Positions 45,839 through 54,911 of a DNA stretch of 64,000 nucleotides are shown here, piece after piece. The position numbers and the translations under genes are program-made. The DNA comes from Arthrobacter sp. DWC3 (GTDB taxonomy: Bacteria > Actinomycetota > Actinomycetes > Actinomycetales > Micrococcaceae), in contig NZ_PJIP01000014.1 in assembly GCF_002929375.1 (NCBI RefSeq), positions 1 to 64,000 of the forward strand, read 5' to 3'. The stretch's first letter is position 1. The number at the start of each line of letters is the position of its first letter. The notes beneath the pieces are model-generated. The model was not told where the DNA came from, searched no databases, and was given only the letters and a program-made list of their open reading frames with translations.

Positions 45839-46699
45839 ATGTCAGCACAGAACTTGACCGTCGCCGTCATCGGAGCCGGAGGAAAAATGGGGATGCGGGT
45901 TTCCCGGAACCTGCAAAAGAGCGACCACACGGTGTTCTACAGCGAGAACTCCCCCGCCGGGCAGGAACGGATTCAGGCTGAGGGCCGTGACATCACGGGC
46001 ACCGATGAAGCTGTCAAAGGCGCCGACGTCGTCATCCTCGCCGTCCCGGACACCGTCCTCGGTGTTGTCTCCGAAAACGTCGTACCGCAAATGAAGTCAG
46101 GTGCCATCCTCCTCACCCTGGACCCCGCCGCAGCCTATGCCGGGCTGCTCGCCAAGCGTGAGGACGTTATCCAGGCTGTCGCGCACCCGTGCCACCCATC
46201 GGTCTTCCTGGAGCGGACGACCAAGGAGGAATGGGCGGACACCTTCGGCGGTGAGGGCGCACCGCAGAACGTCGTCGCCGCGATCGACGAAGAAGCCTCT
46301 CAGGAAACCAAGGCAGCCGCAGAGGCAACCATTCGTGTCATCTACGCCCCCGTCATTGACGTCCACTGGGTTACCGTCAAGCAACTTGCCATCCTTGAGC
46401 CCACTCTCGTCGAAACCGTCGCCTGCATGATCGGCACACTTCTCAATGAGGCGCTGCACGAGACCGTCCACACCGCTGGTGTCCCCGAAGAAGCAGCCAA
46501 GGCCATGCTCTTTGGCCATGTTCAGATTGCCCTAACCAACGCGCTGCGAGGCTCCAACCCCTTCTCCGAAGCCTGCGAAATCGCCATTCAGTATGGGAAG
46601 GACACCATCATCAAGGACGACTGGAAGAAGATCTTCGACGACTCCGAACTCGACCATGTCATCGCGAAGATGCTCAAGCTCGAAGCTGTGAGGCGTTAG
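45839..46699 (+). CDS. apnO: Rossmann-fold dehydrogenase, probable D-apionate oxidoisomerase
   Basis: A 286-residue protein with an N-terminal NAD-binding domain (VAVIGAGGKMGMR, GAGGKMG at 12-18; DVVILAVPDTVLG) and a C-terminal helical domain of the 6-phosphogluconate-dehydrogenase type (about 165-286). It contains AVAHPCHPSVF and a histidine-rich HETVHTAG segment. Size and sequence resemble D-apionate oxidoisomerase, which oxidises and rearranges D-apionate to 3-oxo-isoapionate. It is the last gene of the operon, one base after the decarboxylase stop, followed by two strong hairpins. Other beta-hydroxyacid dehydrogenases are possible. Confidence 0.75.
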   Translation: MSAQNLTVAVIGAGGKMGMRVSRNLQKSDHTVFYSENSPAGQERIQAEGRDITGTDEAVKGADVVILAVPDTVLGVVSENVVPQMKSGAILLTLDPAAAYAGLLAKREDVIQAVAHPCHPSVFLERTTKEEWADTFGGEGAPQNVVAAIDEEASQETKAAAEATIRVIYAPVIDVHWVTVKQLAILEPTLVETVACMIGTLLNEALHETVHTAGVPEEAAKAMLFGHVQIALTNALRGSNPFSEACEIAIQYGKDTIIKDDWKKIFDDSELDHVIAKMLKLEAVRR

Positions 46700-46728
46700 C
46701 GAAGCTGACCTGCGCAACGAGGACAGGT

Positions 46729-46764
46729 ACCTGGTAGACGGGGTGTGTACCACGTCTACCAGGT
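46729..46764 (+). terminator. 12-bp hairpin after apnO-like gene
   Basis: ACCTGGTAGACG pairs perfectly with CGTCTACCAGGT across a 12-base loop, 30 bases after the stop codon. First of two tandem terminators. Confidence 0.65.
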
Positions 46765-46843
46765 GCAGCTATCCAGGCGGTACTACCTCGCGGAACCTCG
46801 TCGTGACCAGCACAGCTAGACGTGTTCGCTGCGTTTGATACCC

Positions 46844-46889
46844 GACATGGATAAGGGGTGGGCCAGAAGGCCCACCCCTTATCCATGTC
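46844..46889 (+). terminator. 21-bp perfect hairpin, second terminator
   Basis: Positions 46844-46864 are perfectly complementary to 46869-46889 around the loop AGAA; the core is AAGGGGTGGGCC/GGCCCACCCCTT. GTTTCCT follows. An unusually long perfect stem, probably active in both directions, closing the apionate operon. Confidence 0.85.
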
Positions 46890-47289
46890 GTTTCCTATGC
46901 CGGGAGGCAAAATCAGGGGACTGCCGGTACAGCTCCTACGTGGGAGAGCCCGGAGCCGCAGCAGTAACGCCGTCGCTGCATCGTTTCCTATCGAGTGTGT
47001 TCTCCTTCGCAGCGGTCCACAGTCCGGTTGCCGGTCAGGTCGTCTACATGACTCGTGGCCCGAGCTGCCTAACCTACGCGAGAAAGGCCGCGTCGAAGTC
47101 GTGCGGCGAGTAGCTGCGGGAATCGGTCGGCGCTGTCGTTGAGCGGCTGCGCCTGATCTTGAGAAGCGATTGCGCGCGGTGCACTTGTGTTACCGACACA
47201 GAGATGGTGCGCCGCGAACCTGAGTCTGAAACCGGGATGCACTCGGCCCCGAACGCAATGCCTGAGCGAAGGCTGAACCTTAACGACAA
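46890..47289. other. Intergenic stretch, no gene recognised
   Basis: 400 bases between two converging operons. Open frames here are short, lack ribosome sites and show no family similarity I recognise. The sequence CGTTTCCTAT occurs twice (46889 and 46981), which may be chance. Confidence 0.35.
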
Positions 47290-47325
47290 GCAGCGGCGGC
47301 CCGGGTAACCCCGGACCACCGCTGC
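47290..47325 (-). terminator. GC-rich hairpin after DUF1593 gene
   Basis: GCAGCGG pairs with CCGCTGC, and an inner CCGGG with CCCGG around GTAA, just 3' of the DUF1593 gene on the minus strand. Confidence 0.65.
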
Positions 47326-47344
47326 ACGATCGCTCGTGTGGCTG

Positions 47345-49225
47345 CTATTTGACGGTGATGATCACCCGCTGGTAACGCGTGAGGGGCATCTCGCCGTCGT
47401 CCGTCACCTCGAGGATGAGGTGGATCGTCTCGCCGGACTTGGCGTCCTGGGGGACCTTGACGTTGGCCCCCGGACCGCGAAGCGCAGTGGGGTCGGTAAC
47501 GCTAACCTGCCCGGCATAGGTGCCGGCCTCGGCATACTGCCACCAGCGCGCCGAAAGCGCATCGCCGTCAGGATCTGATGCCTGCGCGACGAGCTGAACT
47601 CGCTGTCCTGGTTTGGCGGTAATGTCAAGTTTGCCCTCAGGCACCGAGACGACCGGCTCGTGGTTGGCGTCCTTGCCGCTGGTCATCGTCCACTGCACGC
47701 GTGCTGCAAAGTCGCGCTGGATGTCGTCGTTCCACCGGGACTGCGTCCAGTGTGTGCCGTTGTAATTGCCGACTGTCTCGTTCACAGCATGCGTCTTCGT
47801 TAGAGGTGAATCAATCTGCACCGTCGCGGGCTGACGGTAGCCGCCGGTCACGACCTGGGTCACGTGACGGATCTCGGCAGTCTCGCCCGCACCGACGACG
47901 ATCTTGTCACCGACCACGAATTCCGGTTCCGAGAATCCTCTGCCCGAGCTCGAGTGGACGCGGTCCCTGAAGACCTGAAGCGATGTAGCTCCGGCCGGAG
48001 CGGCCTCGATGAGCTGGGTGCTCCAAAGAACCTCGTTGCTTCTGTCCGTTGCTCGCGGTCGGCTATCGCCGAGGTAGCTGGGCAAGTCCGCCCACAGACG
48101 CTCGTCAAGCTGCACGAATCGCCCGCCCCAACCGCCCCATGAGGCGTTCTCGTCCTGACGAAGACCGGTCCGGATCGCGTGAAGGAAAGCAGGACTATCG
48201 CCTTCAGAGGTCCAGTCGCCTGGCTGGCAAAGACCAGGTTTGACGGCTCCGCGGCAGAGGTGGAAAAGGGTGCTGTCACCGTTAAGGTACGTCGGGTAGT
48301 CCGCCATGAATGGACCCTGGAGGAGATGCTCGGTGATCCAGTCCTTCTGGAACAGGGCCCGTGTCGCCGGCGGGTTGTAGTCGAAGTAGCCGTAGGCGAA
48401 GGCTTCAAACTGGTCACGGTTGACGATGACCTGTACGTCCGGCCAGTTCTTGGCGATGTACTCCTTGTACGTGACGTCCTGGTCCTGAATAAGGTACAAA
48501 CTGGCCTTATCGGAAACCCTTTTGCTGATCGCAGCCCACTCGGAGGTGCCCTTATACTCAGCCTCGATTGAGCGCAATGCAGCAGCGATGGTGTTCGTCC
48601 CACCCCATGCCTGCAGGTTCACTACGCCGGGGTTATCGTCGAGGAGCGTCTCCTTTATGAGTTCGGATCCGGGAGTGTCAGTGGCCATTTCGCCGTTGTT
48701 GGTGATGTTTCCGGTTCGAACGACTGACAGAAGTTCATCAGCGCTTGGGTACGTGGCGTCGTGCTGGACCAGGTTCGGATGCACCTGCCGATACTGTTCG
48801 TTGATCAGCTCGGGGATCCACTCAGTCCCATGCCATGAGCGCGTAGCGATGGGAGGCGTAGCGGTGGGGTCTCCCGCCCAGTGATGCATCGACGAGCTGC
48901 TGACGATCCCGACGATGTCGAGGTCATTGGCGTAGAGGAGGAGGCGGTGCATGGAAGCAATGTCATCTCCCTCGCCGTCCGTCGTCACGATGATGCGTGG
49001 GCGGTCCTTGCTCTCTGCCGCCTCCCGGTTAGCGCTGGGTGCTTTTGATGTTGCGGCATTGGCTTCGACCCCAGGCGTTGCAAGGGTAAAGGTCAGGCAG
49101 ACTGCGGTCGATACGGCACAGACCGCGCCAAGTCGCCTGCTGAACGTTCGGGGTGGCTCAGCATCCTGTGTTTGCCTCGTTTCTTCGGCCCCAGCTCTCC
49201 TCATCGTTCTCTGAGGTATGAACAC
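47345..49225 (-). CDS. Secreted DUF1593 (nucleoside-hydrolase-like, Sde182-type) protein
   Basis: A 626-residue exported protein. It has a twin-basic N-terminus and a hydrophobic signal segment (about residues 33-55). The nucleoside-hydrolase-like domain (about 75-400) begins IIVTTDGEGDDIASMHRLL, whose Asp cluster resembles the metal site of nucleoside hydrolases; a C-terminal beta-sandwich (about 530-626) begins with PVVSVPEGKLDITAKPGQ. This is the DUF1593 plus C-terminal Sde182 layout; substrate not known to me. GTG at 49225 follows AAAGGAG by five bases. The promoter carries operator O5, so it belongs to the FadR-type regulon and may act on the extracellular polysaccharide or glycoside that feeds it. 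Confidence 0.85.
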   Translation of the reverse strand: MFIPQRTMRRAGAEETRQTQDAEPPRTFSRRLGAVCAVSTAVCLTFTLATPGVEANAATSKAPSANREAAESKDRPRIIVTTDGEGDDIASMHRLLLYANDLDIVGIVSSSSMHHWAGDPTATPPIATRSWHGTEWIPELINEQYRQVHPNLVQHDATYPSADELLSVVRTGNITNNGEMATDTPGSELIKETLLDDNPGVVNLQAWGGTNTIAAALRSIEAEYKGTSEWAAISKRVSDKASLYLIQDQDVTYKEYIAKNWPDVQVIVNRDQFEAFAYGYFDYNPPATRALFQKDWITEHLLQGPFMADYPTYLNGDSTLFHLCRGAVKPGLCQPGDWTSEGDSPAFLHAIRTGLRQDENASWGGWGGRFVQLDERLWADLPSYLGDSRPRATDRSNEVLWSTQLIEAAPAGATSLQVFRDRVHSSSGRGFSEPEFVVGDKIVVGAGETAEIRHVTQVVTGGYRQPATVQIDSPLTKTHAVNETVGNYNGTHWTQSRWNDDIQRDFAARVQWTMTSGKDANHEPVVSVPEGKLDITAKPGQRVQLVAQASDPDGDALSARWWQYAEAGTYAGQVSVTDPTALRGPGANVKVPQDAKSGETIHLILEVTDDGEMPLTRYQRVIITVK

Positions 49226-49294
49226 TCGCTCTCCTTTGATGCGATTTCATGCGTGTCTTGCGCCACCAGGGACGCCGCCGCGTGGGTGGACCTA

Positions 49295-49334
49295 ACAGTA
49301 AGGAGTCTGAGCCATTTTGGTCAACCGGTTGATT
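49295..49334 (-). promoter_or_regulatory. Promoter and operator O5 of the DUF1593 gene
   Basis: On the minus strand TTGACC (49319-49324), an 18-base spacer and TACTGT (49295-49300) lie about 70 bases before the GTG start. The palindrome TCAACCGGTTGA (49321-49332), with flanks GG and TT, overlaps the -35 box as in O1 and O4. Confidence 0.72.
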
Positions 49335-49737
49335 GATATCAAAATGGAGAGCTAGTGCATTGTTGCCGTATGGACACGGCGGTGGGATAGTGCCCTTGCT
49401 AAGGCTGCATCTGACATGGCGGAGGGACAGTCTGACAGTGAGTACCTCGCTCATACGCTGGTGGAATTCTGATGCTCGTCGCGGGTATTCACTTGCGGAG
49501 TCTTGCCTTCTATCCTCGTCTCGAGGCACTCTCGCGGTACCTAGGGCGGCTGCAGAATGATGCGGCATGCTTCGCAGGTGACGCGCAAGGAGGTGGGTAT
49601 GGATCTTGCTTTTCTTGGTTGCCTGGACGAGGTCGTGCCGTTTTGTGCAACGACCAAATGGGCCGGTGTTCACGCCACAGAGCGTTGCGTGGTTCGGTAG
49701 GCGAGGGCTTGCTCCGCAACGGTTGAACTCCCGTTGC
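49335..49737. other. Junction between regulon and transfer genes; one tiny ORF
   Basis: About 400 bases. The only thing of note is a 46-codon frame at 49560-49700 (+), whose inner ATG at 49599 has a strong AAGGAGG; the peptide has no recognisable similarity. This marks the boundary between sugar cargo and the conjugation module. No attachment site or tRNA was recognised. Confidence 0.3.
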
Positions 49738-50133
49738 TCACCAGCTCCAGTATTGGGGTGGCTGTTCTGTTGCTAGGGTGCGGCGGGAGGTCCTCTCCAT
49801 GTGTGTGGTCCCGCATTCTCCGAAGGGACCGCGTTTGGCAAAGAGGACTGCTGCGTGACGGTCGTAGTGGTCGATCCACCAGGACGACATGCCGCCGTTT
49901 GCCTGGGCCTCGAGCCACTGCTCATAAAGTCCCCTGAGTCGGTCGACGGCTTCGGGGTGGTTCCACCACTGGGAGCACCAGTACTGGTTCTGCGACCGGT
50001 CGACTGATTCGAGCATCGCGGCCAGGCCCTCCACCCAGTCCACCAACTCCTCGGGTGTGAAGGCGAAGGCCTCGCCCTCGTGCTGACCGTTAGGTCCGGT
50101 ACCATCGGCCGTTCCGCCGGTGGTACCGGTCAT
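49738..50133 (-). CDS. DUF4913 family small protein
   Basis: A 131-residue soluble protein with a Gly/Thr-rich N-terminus and a conserved tryptophan-rich core (FTPEELVDWVEGLAAMLE, YWCSQWWNHPEAVDRLRGLY, SSWWIDHYDRHAAVLF). This is the DUF4913 pattern, found mostly on actinobacterial plasmids and integrative elements next to transfer genes. Function unknown. Its start overlaps the stop of the coupling-protein gene (50130-50133), making it the last gene of the transfer operon. Confidence 0.8.
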   Translation of the reverse strand: MTGTTGGTADGTGPNGQHEGEAFAFTPEELVDWVEGLAAMLESVDRSQNQYWCSQWWNHPEAVDRLRGLYEQWLEAQANGGMSSWWIDHYDRHAAVLFAKRGPFGECGTTHMERTSRRTLATEQPPQYWSW

Positions 50134-51830
50134 GGTGTTTTCCCTACCTTCGCTGCTCTGATGCGTTGGACGGTGGGCCCGATGCGGGCGTTGATGGTCT
50201 TGTCACGGAACCAGGGCACCGTGCGAACGATGGTTCCTCCGCCGGTGGAGGTTTTCACCCATGCCCTGTCGGCGGGGAGCTCGGAGAGCTGGGAGACGGA
50301 CATGATGTCTCGCCGCTGGGTTTGCACGGACCGGGAGGATCCGTTCCGCGATGTCGAGCTGCTGCGGACTTTCGCGTCGTACTGACCGATTGTCTTTGAC
50401 AGCGATTCGAGGAACTGTGTGTCGTCGGATCCGCCACCGTAGACCTTGATCGCGGCCGCAGACCAGAGGGTGTCCCAACCGTTGCGTTCGAGCATGGCCA
50501 TTCCCTGCCCGCGGGTTTGGAAGTACGCGCTGACGACGATGCCCATCGACCCGAAGAAGGAATACCACTCGGGGAGCTGTTTGAGTTTGACGACGTTCCC
50601 GACCTCGTCCAGGTCAGCAACCAGCGGCACCGGCAGGCGACCCCCGGCACGACGGGCGGCCTGCTGCGCTGCGGTGAACACCGCGTAGACCAGGGTGGAG
50701 ACGAACGCGGCGCCGGAGCCGGCGGCGTCCTGGGAGAGCAGGATCAGAGTGTCCTTGCCGGTCACGAACCGGGCCGGGTCGAACACCGGCACGCCGGGAG
50801 TCGGCGTCGACCACGCCACGAGCTCGTCGTGCACGAGGGCGGAGGCCATGCGCTGGGCGCTGGCAGCCACGGACCCGCGGGTGTCTTCCGGTTGGGCGCT
50901 CATGCCCTTCAACGCCGACGCCGGACCCGTATGGCCTGCCCGTTCGAGCAGTTCGGCCGGTTCGATGAAGTCTGCCGAGGACACCCACCGCAGCACCGCC
51001 CTCATCGTCCCGTCACTTTTGGCGGCGGCGAGCAGGCACCAGGACAGGAAGTCGCGGCCCTGCGAGTCGAACTGCGCATCCCCCTTGCCCTGACCCGCGT
51101 TTGGGGCGGACGAGGTCTCGAAGATCGACGCGACCTCGCCTGCGCTCACGGTGTCAGTGACGCTCGTAAGCGGGTTGAAGATCATCGCGGGACGGTGGCT
51201 GTCGCGCCAGATCCGCTGCGGGTCGAACAGCCACACCGTTCCAGTCTCGGAGCGGGCGGCCAGGACCTCGGCGACGCCGTCGACTTTGTTGCTGGTCATG
51301 ATGTACGCGCCGGGTGCTTCGGTAGAGTGCCGGACGACCTGCGTTGTCGTCTTACCCCGCCCTGTCCCCCATACATGGGTCGAGCACTCACGCCAGCCCT
51401 GAATAACTGCCTTGGTGCCGGTGTCACCGGCATACCCGATCGTCAGGCCCGGGCCGATACCTTCGGCGGTCGGGTGGAGGCGGGCGGCTTCGGTGAGGCG
51501 GGCATCGAGCATCGCCGGGCGCATCTTCCCGCCAGGACTCATCCGACGGGACGCCTCGGCGGTCCTGGATACAGGGCGGGTGCTCCACCACGCAAAGGCA
51601 GCAATGACCACGACCGCTTCCGCGCCGAGCAACCAGCTCGCGGCCGCCGGCCACGGATCCCCGGTGGCAAGACCGATCGCCAACGTGATCGGGTTCCACG
51701 ACAGGTCGGTGGGAACCGGTGTGAAGGCTTCGGCGAGGTGGATCAGGGCGACCGCGACGAACGCGGCCAGGACCAGAGAGAAGAACGCAATGATTGGGCC
51801 GTTCTCCTCGTTCCTTAATGCGTTCATCAT
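50130..51830 (-). CDS. VirD4/TraG-type conjugative coupling protein
   Basis: A 566-residue ATPase that links DNA to a type IV secretion channel. Two N-terminal membrane spans (about 11-32 and 62-82) precede the motor domain with Walker A GTGRGKTT (155-162) and Walker B PVPLVADLDEVGNV near residue 400. GRDFLSWCLLAAAK and TRGQGMAMLERNGWDTL are typical of actinobacterial TraG-like proteins. It is encoded after the VirB4-like gene, ten bases away, and overlaps the DUF4913 gene. Substrate would be plasmid or ICE DNA bound by a relaxase outside this window. Confidence 0.92.
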   Translation of the reverse strand: MMNALRNEENGPIIAFFSLVLAAFVAVALIHLAEAFTPVPTDLSWNPITLAIGLATGDPWPAAASWLLGAEAVVVIAAFAWWSTRPVSRTAEASRRMSPGGKMRPAMLDARLTEAARLHPTAEGIGPGLTIGYAGDTGTKAVIQGWRECSTHVWGTGRGKTTTQVVRHSTEAPGAYIMTSNKVDGVAEVLAARSETGTVWLFDPQRIWRDSHRPAMIFNPLTSVTDTVSAGEVASIFETSSAPNAGQGKGDAQFDSQGRDFLSWCLLAAAKSDGTMRAVLRWVSSADFIEPAELLERAGHTGPASALKGMSAQPEDTRGSVAASAQRMASALVHDELVAWSTPTPGVPVFDPARFVTGKDTLILLSQDAAGSGAAFVSTLVYAVFTAAQQAARRAGGRLPVPLVADLDEVGNVVKLKQLPEWYSFFGSMGIVVSAYFQTRGQGMAMLERNGWDTLWSAAAIKVYGGGSDDTQFLESLSKTIGQYDAKVRSSSTSRNGSSRSVQTQRRDIMSVSQLSELPADRAWVKTSTGGGTIVRTVPWFRDKTINARIGPTVQRIRAAKVGKTP

Positions 51831-51840
51831 CTGGTCATCC

Positions 51841-53379
51841 TCATCGGCTTACCTTCGCTTGTGCAGCAGCCCACGCCTTGTTGGTGTTGTGGGCTCTGAG
51901 TTCGCCGGCGGTGAGGTTCACCCGGAACGGCACACCGGGTTCGGACCCGGTTTTCAGCATGAACCGTCCCCTCCCCGGAGGGGGTGAGACCTGGTTGGTG
52001 TTCGGGTTCATCGACCCTTCGGCCGACCAGCCGACCAGCATCGCCTTCTCCCGCTCCGAGACGGGGAACACCGTTTCCAGCAGGTCCATCTCGTTCTGCG
52101 CGAGCCCGCCGAGGATCTTCACGGATGAGCGTTCCACGAAGCCGGTCGCGATCTTCGTCAGCTCGTCCGTGGACAGCTGCAGGTCCTTCATGGAGTGCGT
52201 GATCATCAGCTGACCCAGCCCCTTGGTCCGGTTCAGGCGCGTGATGGAGTCGATCTGATGCACCAGCAGCTCACTAGCGCGCAGGGACTGCCACAGCTCG
52301 TCCATGATCATCAGGTGATGGCGTTCCTCCATCAGCCCGGCATCGGCCAGGGTCTTCGCGGCCGAGATGCCGGCCTGCCCGTAGGACCAGCACACCGTCT
52401 GCACCGCCGCGCGGAGCGTCAGCTGGGACTCGTCGATGAGGGAAACATCGAAGTCCACAGAGGTGTCAACCTTCATTTCCTTCGTGGTCTGCTGACAGAA
52501 CACGTCCCCGAACGGGCCGTGCTCACCGAGGGCGTTCAGACCCGCCAGGAGATTCTTGACCTGCGGCAGGTACTCCTTGTCCTCCTCGATGAGCACCGCC
52601 GACTGGATCTGCGGAGGCGCGGACTTGATGGCGTCGACGACATCGCCGACCAGCGGCTGCCGGTCCTCGCCTTCTGCCTTCTCAGCGGCCATGGCGATCG
52701 CCATGGACAGCACCGTCTGTTCCTGCCTCTTCGCATCCAACGGTTCCTTGAACACCAGTTCGATGAGCCCGGTGAGGGTCATTAGGCGCCGGGCGTGGAT
52801 CTCGGCGCGCATCTGCCGTTGCATCGGAGCCGGCAGGCGTTCCAGTTCCCGCCAGAGCGGACCGGCGTCGAGCGGGTTGATCGCCCCGACACCGGGGGCG
52901 ACCTGCACGACCTGCCCATTGGTTTCCAGGACCACGCCGGCGAAGTCCGGTTTGAGGTCCCCGGCCACGAGGATCAGGAACCCCTGATCAATCAGTGCCA
53001 ACGCCATGCGCACGGCGACCGAGGACTTCCCGCGCCCGTTCAAACCGAGGATGAACCCGGACGGCGAGGAGATGATGCCGTGCAGGAACAGGCTGATCGG
53101 ATCCCCGCACACCACAGACCTGTTGAGCAGGTTCCGGCCCAGGACCGCACCGACCAGCGGGGAGGAGGTGCCGACGCAGAACGGCCACAGGCCAGCGGTC
53201 TGGTTCGAGGTGGCTGTGAACTCCGGTGGCGGTTCGACCCATGTCACCATGCCGCCCTCGCGGACCCGCATGCCCTTTTCTGTGAGCTGTGGGAACGAGG
53301 CCGCGGTAACCGCCGCCGTCTCGGAGCGGCCCAGGAACCGGTCCATGACCTTGTCGACGATTCTGTCAAAGGCGGACAT
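51841..53379 (-). CDS. VirB4-type conjugation ATPase
   Basis: A 512-residue protein with Walker A GLNGRGKSS (112-120) and Walker B LMIMDELWQSL, followed by the ITHSMKDL motif; this is the motor domain of VirB4/TraC-type ATPases. It lacks the usual long N-terminal domain. Instead the upstream gene encodes a SCO6880-type protein that supplies it, so VirB4 appears split in two. ATG at 53379 shares its A with the upstream stop (TAATG). The open frame reaches 53862 but runs inside the upstream gene. It energises pilus or channel assembly at the membrane. Confidence 0.92.
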   Translation of the reverse strand: MSAFDRIVDKVMDRFLGRSETAAVTAASFPQLTEKGMRVREGGMVTWVEPPPEFTATSNQTAGLWPFCVGTSSPLVGAVLGRNLLNRSVVCGDPISLFLHGIISSPSGFILGLNGRGKSSVAVRMALALIDQGFLILVAGDLKPDFAGVVLETNGQVVQVAPGVGAINPLDAGPLWRELERLPAPMQRQMRAEIHARRLMTLTGLIELVFKEPLDAKRQEQTVLSMAIAMAAEKAEGEDRQPLVGDVVDAIKSAPPQIQSAVLIEEDKEYLPQVKNLLAGLNALGEHGPFGDVFCQQTTKEMKVDTSVDFDVSLIDESQLTLRAAVQTVCWSYGQAGISAAKTLADAGLMEERHHLMIMDELWQSLRASELLVHQIDSITRLNRTKGLGQLMITHSMKDLQLSTDELTKIATGFVERSSVKILGGLAQNEMDLLETVFPVSEREKAMLVGWSAEGSMNPNTNQVSPPPGRGRFMLKTGSEPGVPFRVNLTAGELRAHNTNKAWAAAQAKVSR

Positions 53380-54911
53380 TAGAGGGCCTTCCTGACGTCG
53401 GAGGAGATGGTGGCCAGGTGCTCTGGCACGAGCCCGAGTCCGAGGTTGAAGGAGAATGCGGCGTCGTCGTTGTAGTCGCAGGACCGCATGCGGATCTGGA
53501 TGCTGGTAGCCGCATTGCGCATGATCTTCGCTTCCACCGCCTTCAGCTGCTCCGGGCTCTCGACCGTCGCGGTGACACCGATGGCGAAGCGCACCAGTGC
53601 GGCCCCTTCTGCTTGTTCCCGCTCGGCCTTGCGTGCCTTCTCGAGGGCGATGATCTGCGAGCTGGTCGGACGGCGACCCTTCTGGTTCGTGGCGAACTGC
53701 GCATTGGTGAGCGCCTGCGCGACCTGCTGCGCGGACTTCTCCGGCGGTTGAGGACGGTAGAACACGGTGACGCGTTTCTGCAGCATGCTCGCATCGAAGC
53801 CCAGTAGGGCCACCAAGGCGTTCTCGCGGAACGTCCCGGCCGGCGGTCGGAACATCTGCCACGACTTGCTCGTAACCCCGGCGTGGTCGTACCGGCCCGG
53901 GTATCCGATGGTCCGGGCGGCGGAGGGGCCGACTTCGTGCCAGCCCAGGCCGGTTCCGTCGCCGGAGAGGCGGGCGCGTTCGACGGCGGCCGCGGCGCGC
54001 GGGTTGAACGCGACGTAGGTCTGGTCGGTGAGGTCAGCGGCCCGCATGAGTGACACGCTGCCCGCGCCGACGTCTTCGAGTTCTTCCTTGAATCCCTGCA
54101 GGAGCGACTTCACATCGGCCACCAGCTCCTCGGCGGAGCGTTCCGGTGCCCTGTCCCCGTCATTGGCCTTGCCGCTGAACGTTAGCGCCACCCACTGCTC
54201 GAGTTTGGGCACGTCGAGGTTGAGGTCGTTCACCACGTCATCCATTACCTGACGGGCGAACGCGGGCACCTCGTGGGAGCCTGCCTGCTGCCGTGCCACC
54301 GCGATAGCGTCCGGCAGGCGTTCACCCGGATCGGTCGTCGACTGAGTCGTCACCGAAATCTGCTCGACCCGTGCGTTGGAACCGGCGTCGCGCTGGAACG
54401 CGGCCCATGACCCAACGAGCCGATTCACGCGGTCCTGATCCAGCAGGCCCAGCCCCGAGGAGTTGGTGGAGAAGAAGACGGTTCCTGTCCTCAGTTTCGG
54501 GTGCCACAGCATGACACCCTCGTTGCCGAAGAGGTCCTGGAAGTCGATCAGCTCGGTCGCGGCCAGTAGGCCAGGAGCACGGAACGAACCGTCCGGGATC
54601 TGCGAGACGGGCCCAGACTTGTAGACGGTTTTCCCGGCTTTCTTGGCTTTGGCGTGCATGCTGCGCGCCAGCCACCGCTCAGGCTTGGACCGACCGTGAC
54701 GGTCCTTCGAGCCGAGGATCGTGGCGGCGATGAACGCGACCAGGGCGATTCCGACGGCCACCCAAATCTGCGAGGCCATGATCGCGATGAACACCCCGAT
54801 TGCGCCCGCGCCCAGAACGACGGTCGAGGCCATCGAGAACCCCATCAGACCCGCCGTCCGGTCTTCTGCGATGTTGCCGTATTGCCGGACGATGGTCTGT
54901 TCGGTACTCAA
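53379..54911 (-). CDS. SCO6880-type PrgI/VirB4 N-domain protein
   Basis: A 510-residue protein with two close membrane spans near residues 28-68 (PrgI-like, VirB3 position), then a soluble domain resembling the N-terminal region of VirB4, containing GLGWHEVGPSAARTIGYPGR and SWQMFRPPAGTFRENALVALLG. This matches the SCO6880 group of actinobacterial T4SS proteins. It is encoded right before the VirB4 motor gene and overlaps the TrbL-like gene by four bases. It probably anchors the ATPase to the channel. Confidence 0.85.
   Translation of the reverse strand: MSTEQTIVRQYGNIAEDRTAGLMGFSMASTVVLGAGAIGVFIAIMASQIWVAVGIALVAFIAATILGSKDRHGRSKPERWLARSMHAKAKKAGKTVYKSGPVSQIPDGSFRAPGLLAATELIDFQDLFGNEGVMLWHPKLRTGTVFFSTNSSGLGLLDQDRVNRLVGSWAAFQRDAGSNARVEQISVTTQSTTDPGERLPDAIAVARQQAGSHEVPAFARQVMDDVVNDLNLDVPKLEQWVALTFSGKANDGDRAPERSAEELVADVKSLLQGFKEELEDVGAGSVSLMRAADLTDQTYVAFNPRAAAAVERARLSGDGTGLGWHEVGPSAARTIGYPGRYDHAGVTSKSWQMFRPPAGTFRENALVALLGFDASMLQKRVTVFYRPQPPEKSAQQVAQALTNAQFATNQKGRRPTSSQIIALEKARKAEREQAEGAALVRFAIGVTATVESPEQLKAVEAKIMRNAATSIQIRMRSCDYNDDAAFSFNLGLGLVPEHLATISSDVRKAL

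Noticed and set aside
46890-47289. tRNA or attachment site between converging operons
   Set aside because: No cloverleaf or terminal CCA-type pattern and no flanking direct repeats could be found by eye.
49560-49700. 46-codon frame with a strong inner ribosome site
   Set aside because: No similarity or neighbour support; mentioned only in the gap note.
50517-51818. Long plus-strand frame of 433 codons opposite the coupling-protein gene
   Set aside because: Antisense shadow caused by high GC. The minus-strand protein has Walker motifs and membrane spans.
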